Source: Arcuatula senhousia (Eukaryota; Mollusca; Bivalvia; Mytilida; Mytilidae). From it: DNA of 64,000 bases. Shown piece by piece: positions 1-11,570 of this stretch (the first letter of the stretch is position 1; each line of letters starts with the position of its first letter). A program made the translations under genes and the position numbers. The notes beneath the pieces are model-generated. The model was not told the origin of the DNA. It did no database searches and worked only from the letters and a program-made list of their open reading frames with translations. The stretch covers positions 1 to 64,000 of the forward strand of contig OZ020307.1 in assembly GCA_963971305.1 (NCBI GenBank), given 5' to 3'.

Positions 1-568
1 GTAATCCGATGCAAAAAACCGCAAGTTTCTGAGATGTGTCGTTTTCGAGTTAGGTGTACCATGAACCTGCGAAAAAGGGAAAAATCAAAAATGGAAAGAA
101 AGAGAAAGGGCAAAAGGAAGGAAAAAATCAGAAGCTAAATTCCCCCAAAAAAAAACAAAAAAAAAAAAAACAAGTCCACGCGCATACTTTTACTTACGGG
201 CAAAGTTGCGCAGAAATGATAATATGACGTGATGATGATGTGAAAAAGAGGAGTGTTGGGAATGGGCCATGATGATGTGATTGGATGACAAGGCTCCATC
301 TGCAATTACTTCTATACCAGTCAATGGATCTTGATGAAACTTTCACACATTCTTGGTGATATACCACAGATGTCTAAATATCATGTTTAAACAGCAGTCA
401 AAGAACGGGGTAAGTATGTTTCAAACTTAGACTTTATTAAATGAGATTCTAACCCTAACCCTAACCCTAACCTAACCCCAACCCTAGTAATTATCTGTTA
501 AATTGAAGATTTATGTGATGCTACTATTATTAAGTCGTAATATAAACTTACATTTTATCCCATATAAA

Positions 569-587
569 CTTGCAACTGAGTTGCAAG
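569..587. repeat. Short perfect palindrome CTTGCAAC-TGA-GTTGCAAG
   Basis: An 8-bp stem with a 3-nt loop, lying just upstream of TATAAATA. It occurs twice per A unit (here and again about 176 bp downstream, near 745) and in A', the inverted array and one copy of the B internal duplication (near 9399). Its fixed place next to the TATA-like motif and telomeric seed suggests one ancestral submodule. It could be a protein-binding dyad; no binding protein is recognised. Confidence 0.75.
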
Positions 588-591
588 GTAG

Positions 592-599
592 TATAAATA
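592..599 (+). promoter_or_regulatory. TATA-box-like TATAAATA in unit A (first of two per unit)
   Basis: TATAAATA matches the animal TATA consensus TATAWAWR exactly. It is followed at once by CCCTAACCCT and a hairpin. A second identical copy is at 768-775, and both recur in every full A unit. In A' units one of the two is changed to TAAAAATA, and the B copies also have TAAAAATA. Whether it drives transcription is unknown; an AT-rich satellite can contain this octamer by chance, but its fixed position in a duplicated submodule is notable. Confidence 0.35.
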
Positions 600-610
600 C
601 CCTAACCCTC

Positions 611-686
611 TCCACGGTTAAAGGTTAAGGTTAAGGTTAAGGTTAAAAAGTAACCTTAACCTCAAATTTTTAACCGTAACCGTGGA
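611..686. repeat. Long hairpin: TCCACGGTTA ... TAACCGTGGA with nested TTAAGG repeats
   Basis: The 10-base outer arms at 611-620 and 677-686 are perfect reverse complements. Inside, GGTTAAGG repeats (624-645) face CCTTAACC (653-662), so the 76-nt segment can fold almost end to end. It recurs in each A unit. In A' the left arm is CCGCGGTTA, which would leave a G-T pair with the right arm. Confidence 0.8.
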
Positions 687-799
687 AAATAAACAGTTTA
701 TATCGTTAAGTTATAATGAAAACTTAGAGTTGGTCACATAAAAACTTGCAACTGAGTTGCAAGGTAGTATAAATACCCTAACCCTCTCCGCGGTTTCAA

Positions 800-850
800 G
801 GTTAAGGTTAAGGTTAAGGTTAAAAAGTAACCTTAACCTTAACCTTAACC
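800..850. repeat. Perfect 23-bp inverted repeat of variant telomeric TTAAGG
   Basis: GGTTAAGG-type repeats at 800-822 are exactly complementary to CCTTAACC-type repeats at 828-850, with a 5-nt loop AAAAG. The variant hexamer TTAAGG differs from TTAGGG by one base. The same hairpin occurs in all A units, in shorter form in A', and in the inverted array (for example near 59883-59930). Confidence 0.85.
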
Positions 851-936
851 CTAACTTCATTTTTTCTTTGAAAAACGTGTTTTTCGCTATTTTTTAAAGA
901 TTTTTTTTATTGAGAAACAGAAGGGTCGAAGAAGAA

Positions 937-1190
937 AACCGATTAGTGATTCGTATTAAGTTTTTGGATGAAAAACTCGAAAAAAATTGTTTTGGGACGG
1001 GTGGGGTTACGATTGCCATTTTGACAACTTTGCACACATCCATTGTTGCTCATTTTGGCATGTTCCCGTACTCCAATCGTCACGAAATTTAAAAATCCGC
1101 CCCGTAGGGGCAGTATTTTTTAACGGGTAATCCGATGCAAAAAACCGCAAGTTTCTGAGATGTGTCGTTTTCGAGTTAGGTGTACCATGA
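937..1190. repeat. Shared ~254-bp core element (representative copy in unit A)
   Basis: The segment runs from 'AAACCGATTAGTGATTCG' to 'GAGTTAGGTGTACCATG'. Clear homologues of nearly the same length lie in B (~9764-10017), in each D unit (for example 12466-12719), and in E (for example 36757-37005, with a second divergent copy near 37830-37972). Shared landmarks in order are TTCGTATTAAGTTTTT, GGATGAAAAACT, TTGCCAT, TCGTCWCGAAA, the GCCCC-GTA-GGGGC hairpin, ACGGG, ATGCAAAAAACCGCAAG and CGAGTTAGGTGTACCATG. F lacks it. Function is unknown. It is the one feature linking otherwise different satellites. Confidence 0.85.
1099..1111. repeat. Core hairpin GCCCC-GTA-GGGGC
   Basis: A 5-bp GC stem with a 3-nt loop inside the core. 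It is kept in A, B (ggccccgtaggggt), D (for example 12630-12642) and E (GCCCC-ATA-GGGGC at ~26736). A related form in the second E3 core, 50343-50357, is GGTCCC-ATA-GGGACC, in which both sides of the stem have changed. A' forward copies have a shortened left arm (GCCC). Confidence 0.7.
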
Positions 1191-4100
1191 ACCTGCGAAA
1201 AAGGGAAAAATCAAAAATGGAAAGAAAGAGAAAGGGCAAAAGGAAGGAAAAAAATCAGAAGCTAAATTCCCCCAAAAAAAAAAAAAAAAAAAAAAAACAA
1301 GTCCACGCGCATACTTTTACTTACGGGCAAAGTTGCGCAGAAATGATAATATGACGTGATGATGATGTGAAAAAGAGGAGTGTTGGGAATGGGCCATGAT
1401 GATGTGATTGGATGACAAGGCTCCATCTGCAATTACTTCTATACCAGTCAATGGATCTTGATGAAACTTTCACACATTCTTGGTGATATACCACAGATGT
1501 CTAAATATCATGTTTAAACAGCAGTCAAAGAACGGGGTAAGTATGTTTCAAACTTAGACTTTATTAAATGAGATTCTAACCCTAACCCTAACCCTAACCT
1601 AACCCCAACCCTAGTAATTATCTGTTAAATTGAAGATTTATGTGATGCTACTATTATTAAGTCGTAATATAAACTTACATTTTATCCCATATAAACTTGC
1701 AACTGAGTTGCAAGGTAGTATAAATACCCTAACCCTCTCCACGGTTAAAGGTTAAGGTTAAGGTTAAGGTTAAAAAGTAACCTTAACCTCAAATTTTTAA
1801 CCGTAACCGTGGAAAATAAACAGTTTATATCGTTAAGTTATAATGAAAACTTAGAGTTGGTCACATAAAAACTTGCAACTGAGTTGCAAGGTAGTATAAA
1901 TACCCTAACCCTCTCCGCGGTTTCAAGGTTAAGGTTAAGGTTAAGGTTAAAAGGTAACCTTAACCTTAACCTTAACCCTAACTTCATTTTTTCTTTGAAA
2001 AACGTGTTTTTCGCTATTTTTTAAAGATTTTTTTTATTGAGAAACAGAAGGGTCGAAGAAGAAAACCGATTAGTGATTCGTATTAAGTTTTTGGATGAAA
2101 AACTCGAAAAAAATTGTTTTGGGACGGGTGGGGTTACGATTGCCATTTTGACAACTTTGCACACATCCATTGTTGCTCATTTTGGCATGTTCCCGTACTC
2201 CAATCGTCACGAAATTTAAAAATCCGCCCCGTAGGGGCAGTATTTTTTAACGGGTAATCCGATGCAAAAAACCGCAAGTTTCTGAGATGTGTCGTTTTCG
2301 AGTTAGGTGTACCATGAACCTGCGAAAAAGGGAAAAATCAAAAATGGAAAGAAAGAGAAAGGGCAAAAGGAAGGAAAAAATCAGAAGCTAAATTCCCCCC
2401 AAAAAAAAAAAAAAAAAAAAAAAACAAGTCCACGCGCATACTTTTACTTACGGGCAAAGTTGCGCAGAAATGATAATATGACGTGATGATGATGTGAAAA
2501 AGAGGAGTGTTGGGAATGGGCCATGATGATGTGATTGGATGACAAGGCTCCATCTGCAATTACTTCTATACCAGTCAATGGATCTTGATGAAACTTTCAC
2601 ACATTCTTGGTGATATACCACAGATGTCTAAATATCATGTTTAAACAGCAGTCAAAGAACGGGGTAAGTATGTTTCAAACTTAGACTTTATTAAATGAGA
2701 TTCTAACCCTAACCCTAACCCTAACCTAACCCCAACCCTAGTAATTATCTGTTAAATTGAAGATTTATGTGATGCTACTATTATTAAGTCGTAATATAAA
2801 CTTACATTTTATCCCATATAAACTTGCAACTGAGTTGCAAGGTAGTATAAATACCCTAACCCTCTCCACGGTTAAAGGTTAAGGTTAAGGTTAAGGTTAA
2901 AAAGTAACCTTAACCTCAAATTTTTAACCGTAACCGTGGAAAATAAACAGTTTATATCGTTAAGTTATAATGAAAACTTAGAGTTGGTCACATAAAAACT
3001 TGCAACTGAGTTGCAAGGTAGTATAAATACCCTAACCCTCTCCGCGGTTTCAAGGTTAAGGTTAAGGTTAAGGTTAAAAAGTAACCTTAACCTTAACCTT
3101 AACCCTAACTTCATTTTTTCTTTGAAAAACGTGTTTTTCGCTATTTTTTAAAGATTTTTTTTATTGAGAAACAGAAGGGTCGAAGAAGAAAACCGATTAG
3201 TGATTCGTATTAAGTTTTTGGATGAAAAACTCGAAAAAAATTGTTTTGGGACGGGTGGGGTTACGATTGCCATTTTGACAACTTTGCACACATCCATTGT
3301 TGCTCATTTTGGCATGTTCCCGTACTCCAATCGTCACGAAATTTAAAAATCCGCCCCGTAGGGGCAGTATTTTTTAACGGGTAATCCGATGCAAAAAACC
3401 GCAAGTTTCTGAGATGTGTCGTTTTCGAGTTAGGTGTACCATGAACCTGCGAAAAAGGGAAAAATCAAAAATGGAAAGAAAGAGAAAGGGCAAAAGGAAG
3501 GAAAAAATCAGAAGCTAAATTCCCCCCAAAAAAAAAAAAAAAAAAAAAAACAAGTCCACGCGCATACTTTTACTTACGGGCAAAGTTGCGCAGAAATGAT
3601 AATATGACGTGATGATGATGTGAAAAAGAGGAGTGTTGGGAATGGGCCATGATGATGTGATTGGATGACAAGGCTCCATCTGCAATTACTTCTATACCAG
3701 TCAATGGATCTTGATGAAACTTTCACACATTCTTGGTGATATACCACAGATGTCTAAATATCATGTTTAAACAGCAGTCAAAGAACGGGGTAAGTATGTT
3801 TCAAACTTAGACTTTATTAAATGAGATTCTAACCCTAACCCTAACCCTAACCTAACCCCAACCCTAGTAATTATCTGTTAAATTGAAGATTTATGTGATG
3901 CTACTATTATTAAGTCGTAATATAAACTTACATTTTATCCCATATAAACTTGCAACTGAGTTGCAAGGTAGTATAAATACCCTAACCCTCTCCACGGTTA
4001 AAGGTTAAGGTTTAGGTTAAGGTTAAAAAGTAACCTTAACCTCAAATTTTTAACCGTAACCGTGGAAAATAAACAGTTTATATCGTTAAGTTATAATGAA

Positions 4101-7100
4101 AACTTAGAGTTGGTCACATAAAAACTTGCAACTGAGTTGCAAGGTAGTATAAATACCCTAACCCTCTCCGCGGTTTCAAGGTTAAGGTTAAGGTTAAGGT
4201 TAAAAAGTAACCTTAACCTTAACCTTAACCCTAACTTCATTTTTTCTTTGAAAAACGTGTTTTTCGCTATTTTTTAAAGATTTTTTTTATTGAGAAACAG
4301 AAGGGTCGAAGAAGAAAACCGATTAGTGATTCGTATTAAGTTTTTGGATGAAAAACTCGAAAAAAATTGTTTTGGGACGGGTGGGGTTACGATTGCCATT
4401 TTGACAACTTTGCACACATCCATTGTTGCTCATTTTGGCATGTTCCCGTACTCCAATCGTCACGAAATTTAAAAATCCGCCCCGTAGGGGCAGTATTTTT
4501 TAACGGGTAATCCGATGCAAAAAACCGCAAGTTTCTGAGATGTGTCGTTTTCGAGTTAGGTGTACCATGAACCTGCGAAAAAGGGAAAAATCAAAAATGG
4601 AAAGAAAGAGAAAGGGCAAAAGGAAGGAAAAAATCAGAAGCTAAATTCCCCCCAAAAAAAAAAAAAAAACAAAAAAAAAACAAGTCCACGCGCATACTTT
4701 TACTTACGGGCAAAGTTGCGCAGAAATGATAATATGACGTGATGATGATGTGAAAAAGAGGAGTGTTGGGAATGGGCCATGATGATGTGATTGGATGACA
4801 AGGCTCCATCTGCAATTACTTCTATACCAGTCAATGGATCTTGATGAAACTTTCACACATTCTTGGTGATATACCACAGATGTCTAAATATCATGTTTAA
4901 ACAGCAGTCAAAGAACGGGGTAAGTATGTTTCAAACTTAGACTTTATTAAATGAGATTCTAACCCTAACCCTAACCCTAACCTAACCCCAACCCTAGTAA
5001 TTATCTGTTAAATTGAAGATTTATGTGATGCTACTATTATTAAGTCGTAATATAAACTTACATTTTATCCCATATAAACTTGCAACTGAGTTGCAAGGTA
5101 GTATAAATACCCTAACCCTCTCCACGGTTAAAGGTTAAGGTTAAGGTTAAGGTTAAAAAGTAACCTTAACCTCAAATTTTTAACCGTAACCGTGGAAAAT
5201 AAACAGTTTATATCGTTAAGTTATAATGAAAACTTAGAGTTGGTCACATAAAAACTTGCAACTGAGTTGCAAGGTAGTATAAATACCCTAACCCTCTCCG
5301 CGGTTTCAAGGTTAAGGTTAAGGTTAAGGTTAAAAAGTAACCTTAACCTTAACCTTAACCCTAACTTCATTTTTTCTTTGAAAAACGTGTTTTTCGCTAT
5401 TTTTTAAAGATTTTTTTTATTGAGAAACAGAAGGGTCGAAGAAGAAAACCGATTAGTGATTCGTATTAAGTTTTTGGATGAAAAACTCGAAAAAAATTGT
5501 TTTGGGAGGGTTGGGGTTACGATTGCCATTTTGACAACTTTGCACACATCCATTGTTGCTCATTTTGGCATGTTCCCGTACTCCAATCGTCACGAAATTT
5601 AAAAATCCGCCCCGTAGGGGCAGTATTTTTTAACGGGTAATCCGATGCAAAAAACCGCAAGTTTCTGAGATGTGTCGTTTTCGAGTTAGGTGTACCATGA
5701 ACCTGCGAAAAAGGGAAAAATCACAAATGGAAAGAAAGAGAAAGGGCAAAAGGAAGGAAAAAATCAGAAGCTAAATTCCCCCCCCCCAAAAAAAAACAAA
5801 AAAAAAACAAGTCCACGCGCATACTTTTACTTACGGGCAAAGTTGCGCAGAAATGATAATATGACGTGATGATGATGTGAAAAAGAGGAGTGTTGGGAAT
5901 GGGCCATGATGATGTGATTGGATGACAAGGCTCCATCTGCAATTACTTCTATACCAGTCAATGGATCTTGATGAAACTTTCACACATTCTTGGTGATATA
6001 CCACAGATGTCTAAATATCATGTTTAAACAGCAGTCAAAGAACGGGGTAAGTATGTTTCAAACTTAGACTTTATTAAATGAGATTCTAACCCTAACCCTA
6101 ACCCTAACCTAACCCCAACCCTAGTAATTATCTGTTAAATTGAAGATTTATGTGATGCTACTATTATTAAGTCGTAATATAAACTTACATTTTATCCCAT
6201 ATAAACTTGCAACTGAGTTGCAAGGTAGTATAAATACCCTAACCCTCTCCACGGTTAAAGGTTAAGGTTAAGGTTAAGGTTAAAAAGTAACCTTAACCTC
6301 AAATTTTTAACCGTAACCGTGGAAAATAAACAGTTTATATCGTTAAGTTATAATGAGAACTTAGAGTTGGTCACATAAAAACTTGCAACTGAGTTGCAAG
6401 GTAGTATAAATACCCTAACCCTCTCCGCGGTTTCAAGGTTAAGGTTAAGGTTAAGGTTAAAAAGTAACCTAAACCTTAACCTTAACCCTAACTTCATTTT
6501 TTCTTTGAAAAACGTGTTTTTCGCTATTTTTTAAAGATTTTTTTATTGAGAAACAGAAGGGTCGAAGAAGAAAACCGATTAGTGATTCGTATTAAGTTTT
6601 TGGATGAAAATCTCGAAAAAAATTGTTTTGGGAGGGTTGGGGTTACGATTGCCATTTTGACAACTTTGCACACATCCATTGTTGCTCATTTTGGCATGTT
6701 CCCGTACTCCAATCGTCACGAAATTTAAAAATCCGCCCCGTAGGGGCAGTATTTTTTAACGGGTAATCCGATGCAAAAAACCGCAAGTTTCTGAGATGTG
6801 TCGTTTTCGAGTTAGGTGTACCATGAACCTGCGAAAAAGGGAAAAATCAAAAATGGAAAGAAAGAGAAAGGGCAAAAGGAAGGAAAAAATCAGAAGCTAA
6901 ATTCCCCCCCCCCAAAAAAAAAAAAAAAAAAAACAAGTCCACGCGCATACTTTTACTTACGGGCAAAGTTGCGCAGAAATGATAATATGACGTGATGATG
7001 ATGTGAAAAAGAGGAGTGTTGGGAATGGGCCATGATGATGTGATTGGATGACAAGGCTCCATCTGCAATTACTTCTATACCAGTCAATGGATCTTGATGA

Positions 7101-8492
7101 AACTTTCACACATTCTTGGTGATATACCACAGATGTCTAAATATCATGTTTAAACAGCAGTCAAAGAACGGGGTAAGTATGTTTCAAACTTAGACTTTAT
7201 TAAATGAGATTCTAACCCTAACCCTAACCCTAACCTAACCCCAACCCTAGTAATTATCTGTTAAATTGAAGATTTATGTGATGCTACTATTATTAAGTCG
7301 TAATATAAACTTACATTTTATCCCATATAAACTTGCAACTGAGTTGCAAGGTAGTATAAATACCCTAACCCTCTCCACGGTTAAAGGTTAAGGTTAAGGT
7401 TAAGGTTAAAAAGTAACCTTAACCTCAAATTTTTAACCGTAACCGTGGAAAATAAACAGTTTATATCGTTAAGTTATAATGAAAACTTAGAGTTGGTCAC
7501 ATAAAAACTTGCAACTGAGTTGCAAGGTAGTATAAATACCCTAACCCTCTCCGCGGTTTCAAGGTTAAGGTTAAGGTTAAGGTTAAAAAGTAACCTTAAC
7601 CTTAACCTTAACCCTAACTTCATTTTTTCTTTGAAAAACGTGTTTTTCGCTATTTTTTAAAGATTTTTTTTATTGAGAAACAGAAGGGTCGAAGAAGAAA
7701 ACCGATTAGTGATTCGTATTAAGTTTTTGGATGAAAAACTCGAAAAAAATTGTTTTGGGACGGGTGGGGTTACGATTGCCATTTTGACAACTTTGCACAC
7801 ATCCATTGTTGCTCATTTTGGCATGTTCCCGTACTCCAATCGTCACGAAATTTAAAAATCCGCCCCGTAGGGGCAGTATTTTTTAACGGGTAATCCGATG
7901 CAAAAAACCGCAAGTTTCTGAGATGTGTCGTTTTCGAGTTAGGTGTACCATGAACCTGCGAAAAAGGGAAAAATCAAAAATGGAAAGAAAGAGAAAGGGC
8001 AAAAGGAAGGAAAAAATCAGAAGCTAAATTCCCCCCCAAAAAAAAAAAAAAAAAAAAAAAAAACAAGTCCACGCGCATACTTTTACTTACGGGCAAAGTT
8101 GCGCAGAAATGATAATATGACGTGATGATGATGTGAAAAAGAGGAGTGTTGGGAATGGGCCATGATGATGTGATTGGATGACAAGGCTCCATCTGCAATT
8201 ACTTCTATACCAGTCAATGGATCTTGATGAAACTTTCACACATTCTTGGTGATATACCACAGATGTCTAAATATCATGTTTAAACAGCAGTCAAAGAACG
8301 GGGTAAGTATGTTTCAAACTTAGACTTTATTAAATGAGATTCTAACCCTAACCCTAACCCTAACCTAACCCCAACCCTAGTAATTATCTGTTAAATTGAA
8401 GATTTATGTGATGCTACTATTATTAAGTCGTAATATAAACTTACATTTTATCCCATATAAACTTGCAACTGAGTTGCAAGGTAGTATAAATA

Positions 8493-8524
8493 CCCTAACC
8501 CTAACCCTAACCCTAACCCTAACC

Positions 8525-8578
<54 letters not shown>

Positions 8579-8599
8579 CCCTAACCCTAACCCTAACCC
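8493..8599 (+). repeat. Interstitial telomeric tract 1, (CCCTAA)n
   Basis: About 107 bp of CCCTAA repeats with two CCCTAAA variants. On the left it grows from the CCCTAACCCT seed that follows TATAAATA in unit A. On the right it stops at AGCTCTTATCG, an internal point of unit B (compare 10409). Confidence 0.97.
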
Positions 8600-8987
8600 A
8601 GCTCTTATCGCCCACTACTGCGAAACCCCTCAAGGGATCTTCATGAAACTTTCACACAATGAAGATTAAGATGTGAACTTCCTGTCTGTGCAGCAACAGG
8701 GTTTCATTGAAATCAAACTTTCTTTTTTCTTTTTTTTTCTAAATTTTGGGTGTTTTTTTTCCTTTCTTCAGAGGTTGATCCCGATCCTGAACTTTACATT
8801 GTTTTTTAAAACACTATACGATTTCAGGAGAGCTCATACTTTTTAAACATTTTTATTGCAGAAGACTCACGGGACATGACGCTCAAACAGAAAAAAGAGA
8901 GACAGTGAGTGGTTTATCTGGATGCTATGCAAGTCAAAAGAAAGGGTTAAGTAGTTTTAAAACGTAGACTTTAAACAAAATTGCTAC

Positions 8988-9020
<33 letters not shown>

Positions 9021-10796
9021 GCAAGGTAGTAAAAATACCCTAACCCTACTTCGACGACATATTCTCACCCTTATCTTTACCCTAAACCTTATCCCAAGCT
9101 GTGTACTTACCCTTAACCTTATCCTCAGCTAAACTTATCCTCAGCTCTTACCTTACCCTCAACCTTATCCTTAGCTTAACTTATCCTCAGCTCTCACCTT
9201 ACCCTCAACCTTATCCTCAGCTATAGCCTGACCCTCACCCTTATCCTCAGCTATATGCTGACCCTTATCCTTAACCTTAACCTGAACCCTAACTTCATGC
9301 TATGCAAGTCAAAAGAAAGGGGTAAGTAGTTTTAAAACGTAGACTTTAAACAAGATTGCTACACCCTTACCCTAACCCTAAACCCTAACCCTAACCCTTG
9401 CAACTGAGTTGCAAGGTAGTAAAAATACCCTAACCCTACTTCGACGACATATTCTCACCCTTATCTTTACCCTAAACCTTATCCCAGGCTGTGTACTTAC
9501 CCTTAACCTTATCCTCAGCTAAACTTATCCTCAGCTCTCACCTTACCCTCAACCTTATCCTTAGCGAAACTTATCCTCAGCTCTCACCTTACCCTCAACC
9601 TTATCCTCAGCTATAGCCTGACCCTCACCCTTATCCTCAGCTGTATCCTGACCCTTAACCTTAACCTTAACCTGAACCCTAACTTCATTTTTTCTTTGAA
9701 AAACGTGTTTTTCGCTAATGTTTTAAAGATCTTTTTATTGAGAAACAGAAGGGTCAGGCAAGAAAACCGATAAGTGATTCGTATTAAGTTTTTGGATGAA
9801 AAACTCAAAAAAAATTGTTTTGGGAGGGTTGGGATAACGATTGCCATTTTGACAATTTTGCAGACATCCGTTGTTGCTGATTTGGACATGTTCTCGTACT
9901 GCAATCGTCACGAAATTTAAAAATCGGCCCCGTAGGGGTAATATTTTTTAACGGGTTATCCGATGCGAAAAACCGCAAGTTTCTGAGATGTGTCGTTTTC
10001 GTGTTAGGTGAACCATGAACCTCCGAAATAGGGAACAAACAAAAAAGGAAAGAAAGAGAAAGGGCAAAAGGAAGGAAAAATCAGTAGCTAAATCCAAAAA
10101 AAAAAAAAAAAAAAAAAAAAAAACAAGTCCACGCGCATACTTTTACTTACGAGCAAAGTTGCGCAGAAATGATGATGATGTAAAAAAAAAAAGGAGTGGT
10201 GGGTAGGGACGGGAAAGGGCAATGATGTGATTAAATGACAAGGCTCCATCTGCAATTTCTGCTATACTAATCAGTGGATCTTAATGAAACTTTTATTCAA
10301 TCTTGGTGATACATCACAGATGTCCAAAATCCATGTTAAAATTTGATCGCATTGGTATGCGGGTTTCTAGCAACGAAACATGGAGTTGGGCAATGGTTAA
10401 CAGAGAGCAGCTCTTATCGCCCACTACTGCGAAACCCCTCAAGGGATCTTCATGAAACTTTCACACAATGAAGATTAAGATGTGAACTTCCTGTCTGTGC
10501 AGCAACAGGGTTTCATTGAAATCAAACTTTCTTTTTTCTTTTTTTTTCTAAATTTTGGGTGTTTTTTTTCCTTTCTTCAGAGGTTGATCCCGATCCTGAA
10601 CTTTACATTGTTTTTTAAAACACTATACGATTTCAGGAGAGCTCATACTTTTTAAACATTTTTATTGCAGAAGACTCACGGGACATGACGCTCAAACAGA
10701 AAAAAGAGAGACAGTGAGTGGTTTATCTGGATGCTATGCAAGTCAAAAGAAAGGGTTAAGTAGTTTTAAAACGTAGACTTTAAACAAAATTGCTAC

Positions 10797-10829
<33 letters not shown>

Positions 10830-11236
10830 GCAAGGTAGTAAAAATACCCTAACCCTACTTCGACGACATATTCTCACCCTTATCTTTACCCTAAACCTTA
10901 TCCCAAGCTGTGTACTTACCCTTAACCTTATCCTCAGCTAAACTTATCCTCAGCTCTTACCTTACCCTCAACCTTATCCTTAGCTTAACTTATCCTCAGC
11001 TCTCACCTTACCCTCAACCTTATCCTCAGCTATAGCCTGACCCTCACCCTTATCCTCAGCTATATGCTGACCCTTATCCTTAACCTTAACCTGAACCCTA
11101 ACTTCATGCTATGCAAGTCAAAAGAAAGGGGTAAGTAGTTTTAAAACGTAGACTTTAAACAAGATTGCTACACCCTTACCCTAACCCTAAACCCTAACCC
11201 TAACCCTTGCAACTGAGTTGCAAGGTAGTAAAAAAA
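8600..11236 (+). repeat. Satellite B: 1.45 tandem copies of an 1809-bp unit
   Basis: Copy 1 is 8600-10408; copy 2 starts at 10409 and breaks off at the CCCTAA seed near 11236. In order the unit holds: a 'CTCATCGCCCACTACTGC'-type module shared with E; 'GGGATCTTCATGAAACTTTC'; pyrimidine-rich stretches ending in CAG; an internal tandem duplication (8922-9296 and 9297-9687) rich in CTTATCCTCAGCT and CCCTAA variants; a copy of the shared core (~9764-10017); an A-rich tract (~10095-10123); and a 'GGCTCCATCTGCAATT' module. Copies 1 and 2 are almost identical over the overlap. No protein-coding signature is seen. Confidence 0.93.
8922..9687 (+). repeat. Internal duplication in B with degenerate CTTATCCTCAGCT minisatellite
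   Basis: Two adjacent copies, 8922-9296 (375 bp) and 9297-9687 (391 bp), both start ATGCTATGCAAGTCAAAAG. Each contains CCCTAACCCTAAACCC followed by irregular repeats of CTTATCCTCAGCT, ACCCTCAACC and ACCCTTAACC. The 15-bp length difference is largely because copy 1 lacks most of the CTTGCAACTGAGTTGCAAG palindrome that copy 2 keeps. In the second 1809-bp unit the second copy of this duplication is truncated by the next telomeric tract. Confidence 0.85.
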
Positions 11237-11286
11237 CCCTAACCCTAACCCTAACCCTAACCCTAACCCTAACCCTAACCCTAACC
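11237..11286 (+). repeat. Interstitial telomeric tract 2, (CCCTAA)8
   Basis: About eight perfect CCCTAA repeats joining the truncated second B unit on the left to a truncated LINE on the right. The right junction is AACC/TTTTAGATC, inside the retrotransposon reading frame. Confidence 0.97.
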
Positions 11287-11288
11287 TT

Positions 11289-11570
11289 TTAGATCAATTG
11301 AAATTTAGCAAAGAAATTATCACTTTAAAAAATCTTGTATTTGGATACAAAATTTATGATAGCAGTTACAATGAGATAAATTTTCTTTTATCAGTTGTGG
11401 TTTTTAGTATTTATAAAGCATATCACTTATCAAACTGCAAACAAATATCTGTTAACACATTTTCGGTGTTCAAAAATGAGTTAATTAAAATGCATGAATC
11501 TATGCATCACTCAAATCTAAGAGTTACCCCTTTTATGGAAAAAGTAAAAAATGCAGTACTGAATAGCTAG
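11289..11570 (+). pseudogene. C-terminal fragment of a LINE reverse-transcriptase polyprotein
   Basis: About 94 codons are open from the telomeric junction to the TAG stop; there is no credible start codon (the first usable one is TTG), so this is a 5'-truncated remnant. The pattern resembles the extreme C-terminal region of metazoan L1/Tx1-like ORF2 proteins: a 'LVFGY' block, then N-E-I-N-F-L-L-S-V-V-V-F-S-I-Y-K-A-Y (a hydrophobic helix corresponding to the usual 'N-LL-KY-IY' motif), then 'F-S-V-F-K-N-E-L' and a basic tail. The catalytic polymerase and endonuclease domains are missing, so it cannot act. The clade assignment is by pattern recognition only. Confidence 0.6.

Larger units (their letters stand above)
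1..8502 (+). repeat. Satellite array A: ~7.5 tandem copies of a ~1127-bp unit
   Basis: Near-identical monomers start at 1, 1127, 2254, 3381, 4507, 5637, 6763 and 7890 (lengths 1126, 1127, 1127, 1126, 1130, 1126, 1127, then a partial of ~613). Each monomer holds, in order: the end of the shared core; an A-rich tract of variable length (C4-C9 then A with occasional C); a 'TGAAACTTTCACACA' module; a GGGGTAAGTA motif; a short CCCTAA tract; and two copies of a ~180-bp submodule made of palindrome, TATAAATA, CCCTAACCCT and a TTAAGG hairpin. The start of the shared core closes the unit. Differences between copies are mostly poly(A)/poly(C) length and a few SNPs; monomers 5 and 6 share GGGAGGGTTGGGG where the others have GGGACGGGTGGGG. 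The last copy breaks off inside its own CCCTAACCCT seed and runs into a long telomeric tract. Open frames of 60-74 codons recur in every copy but show no protein signature. Confidence 0.97.

Noticed and set aside
910..1092. 60-codon frame repeated in all A-type units
   Set aside because: It starts with TTG, lies within the shared core, and is homologous to noncoding core copies in D and E where the frame is different. No domain pattern.
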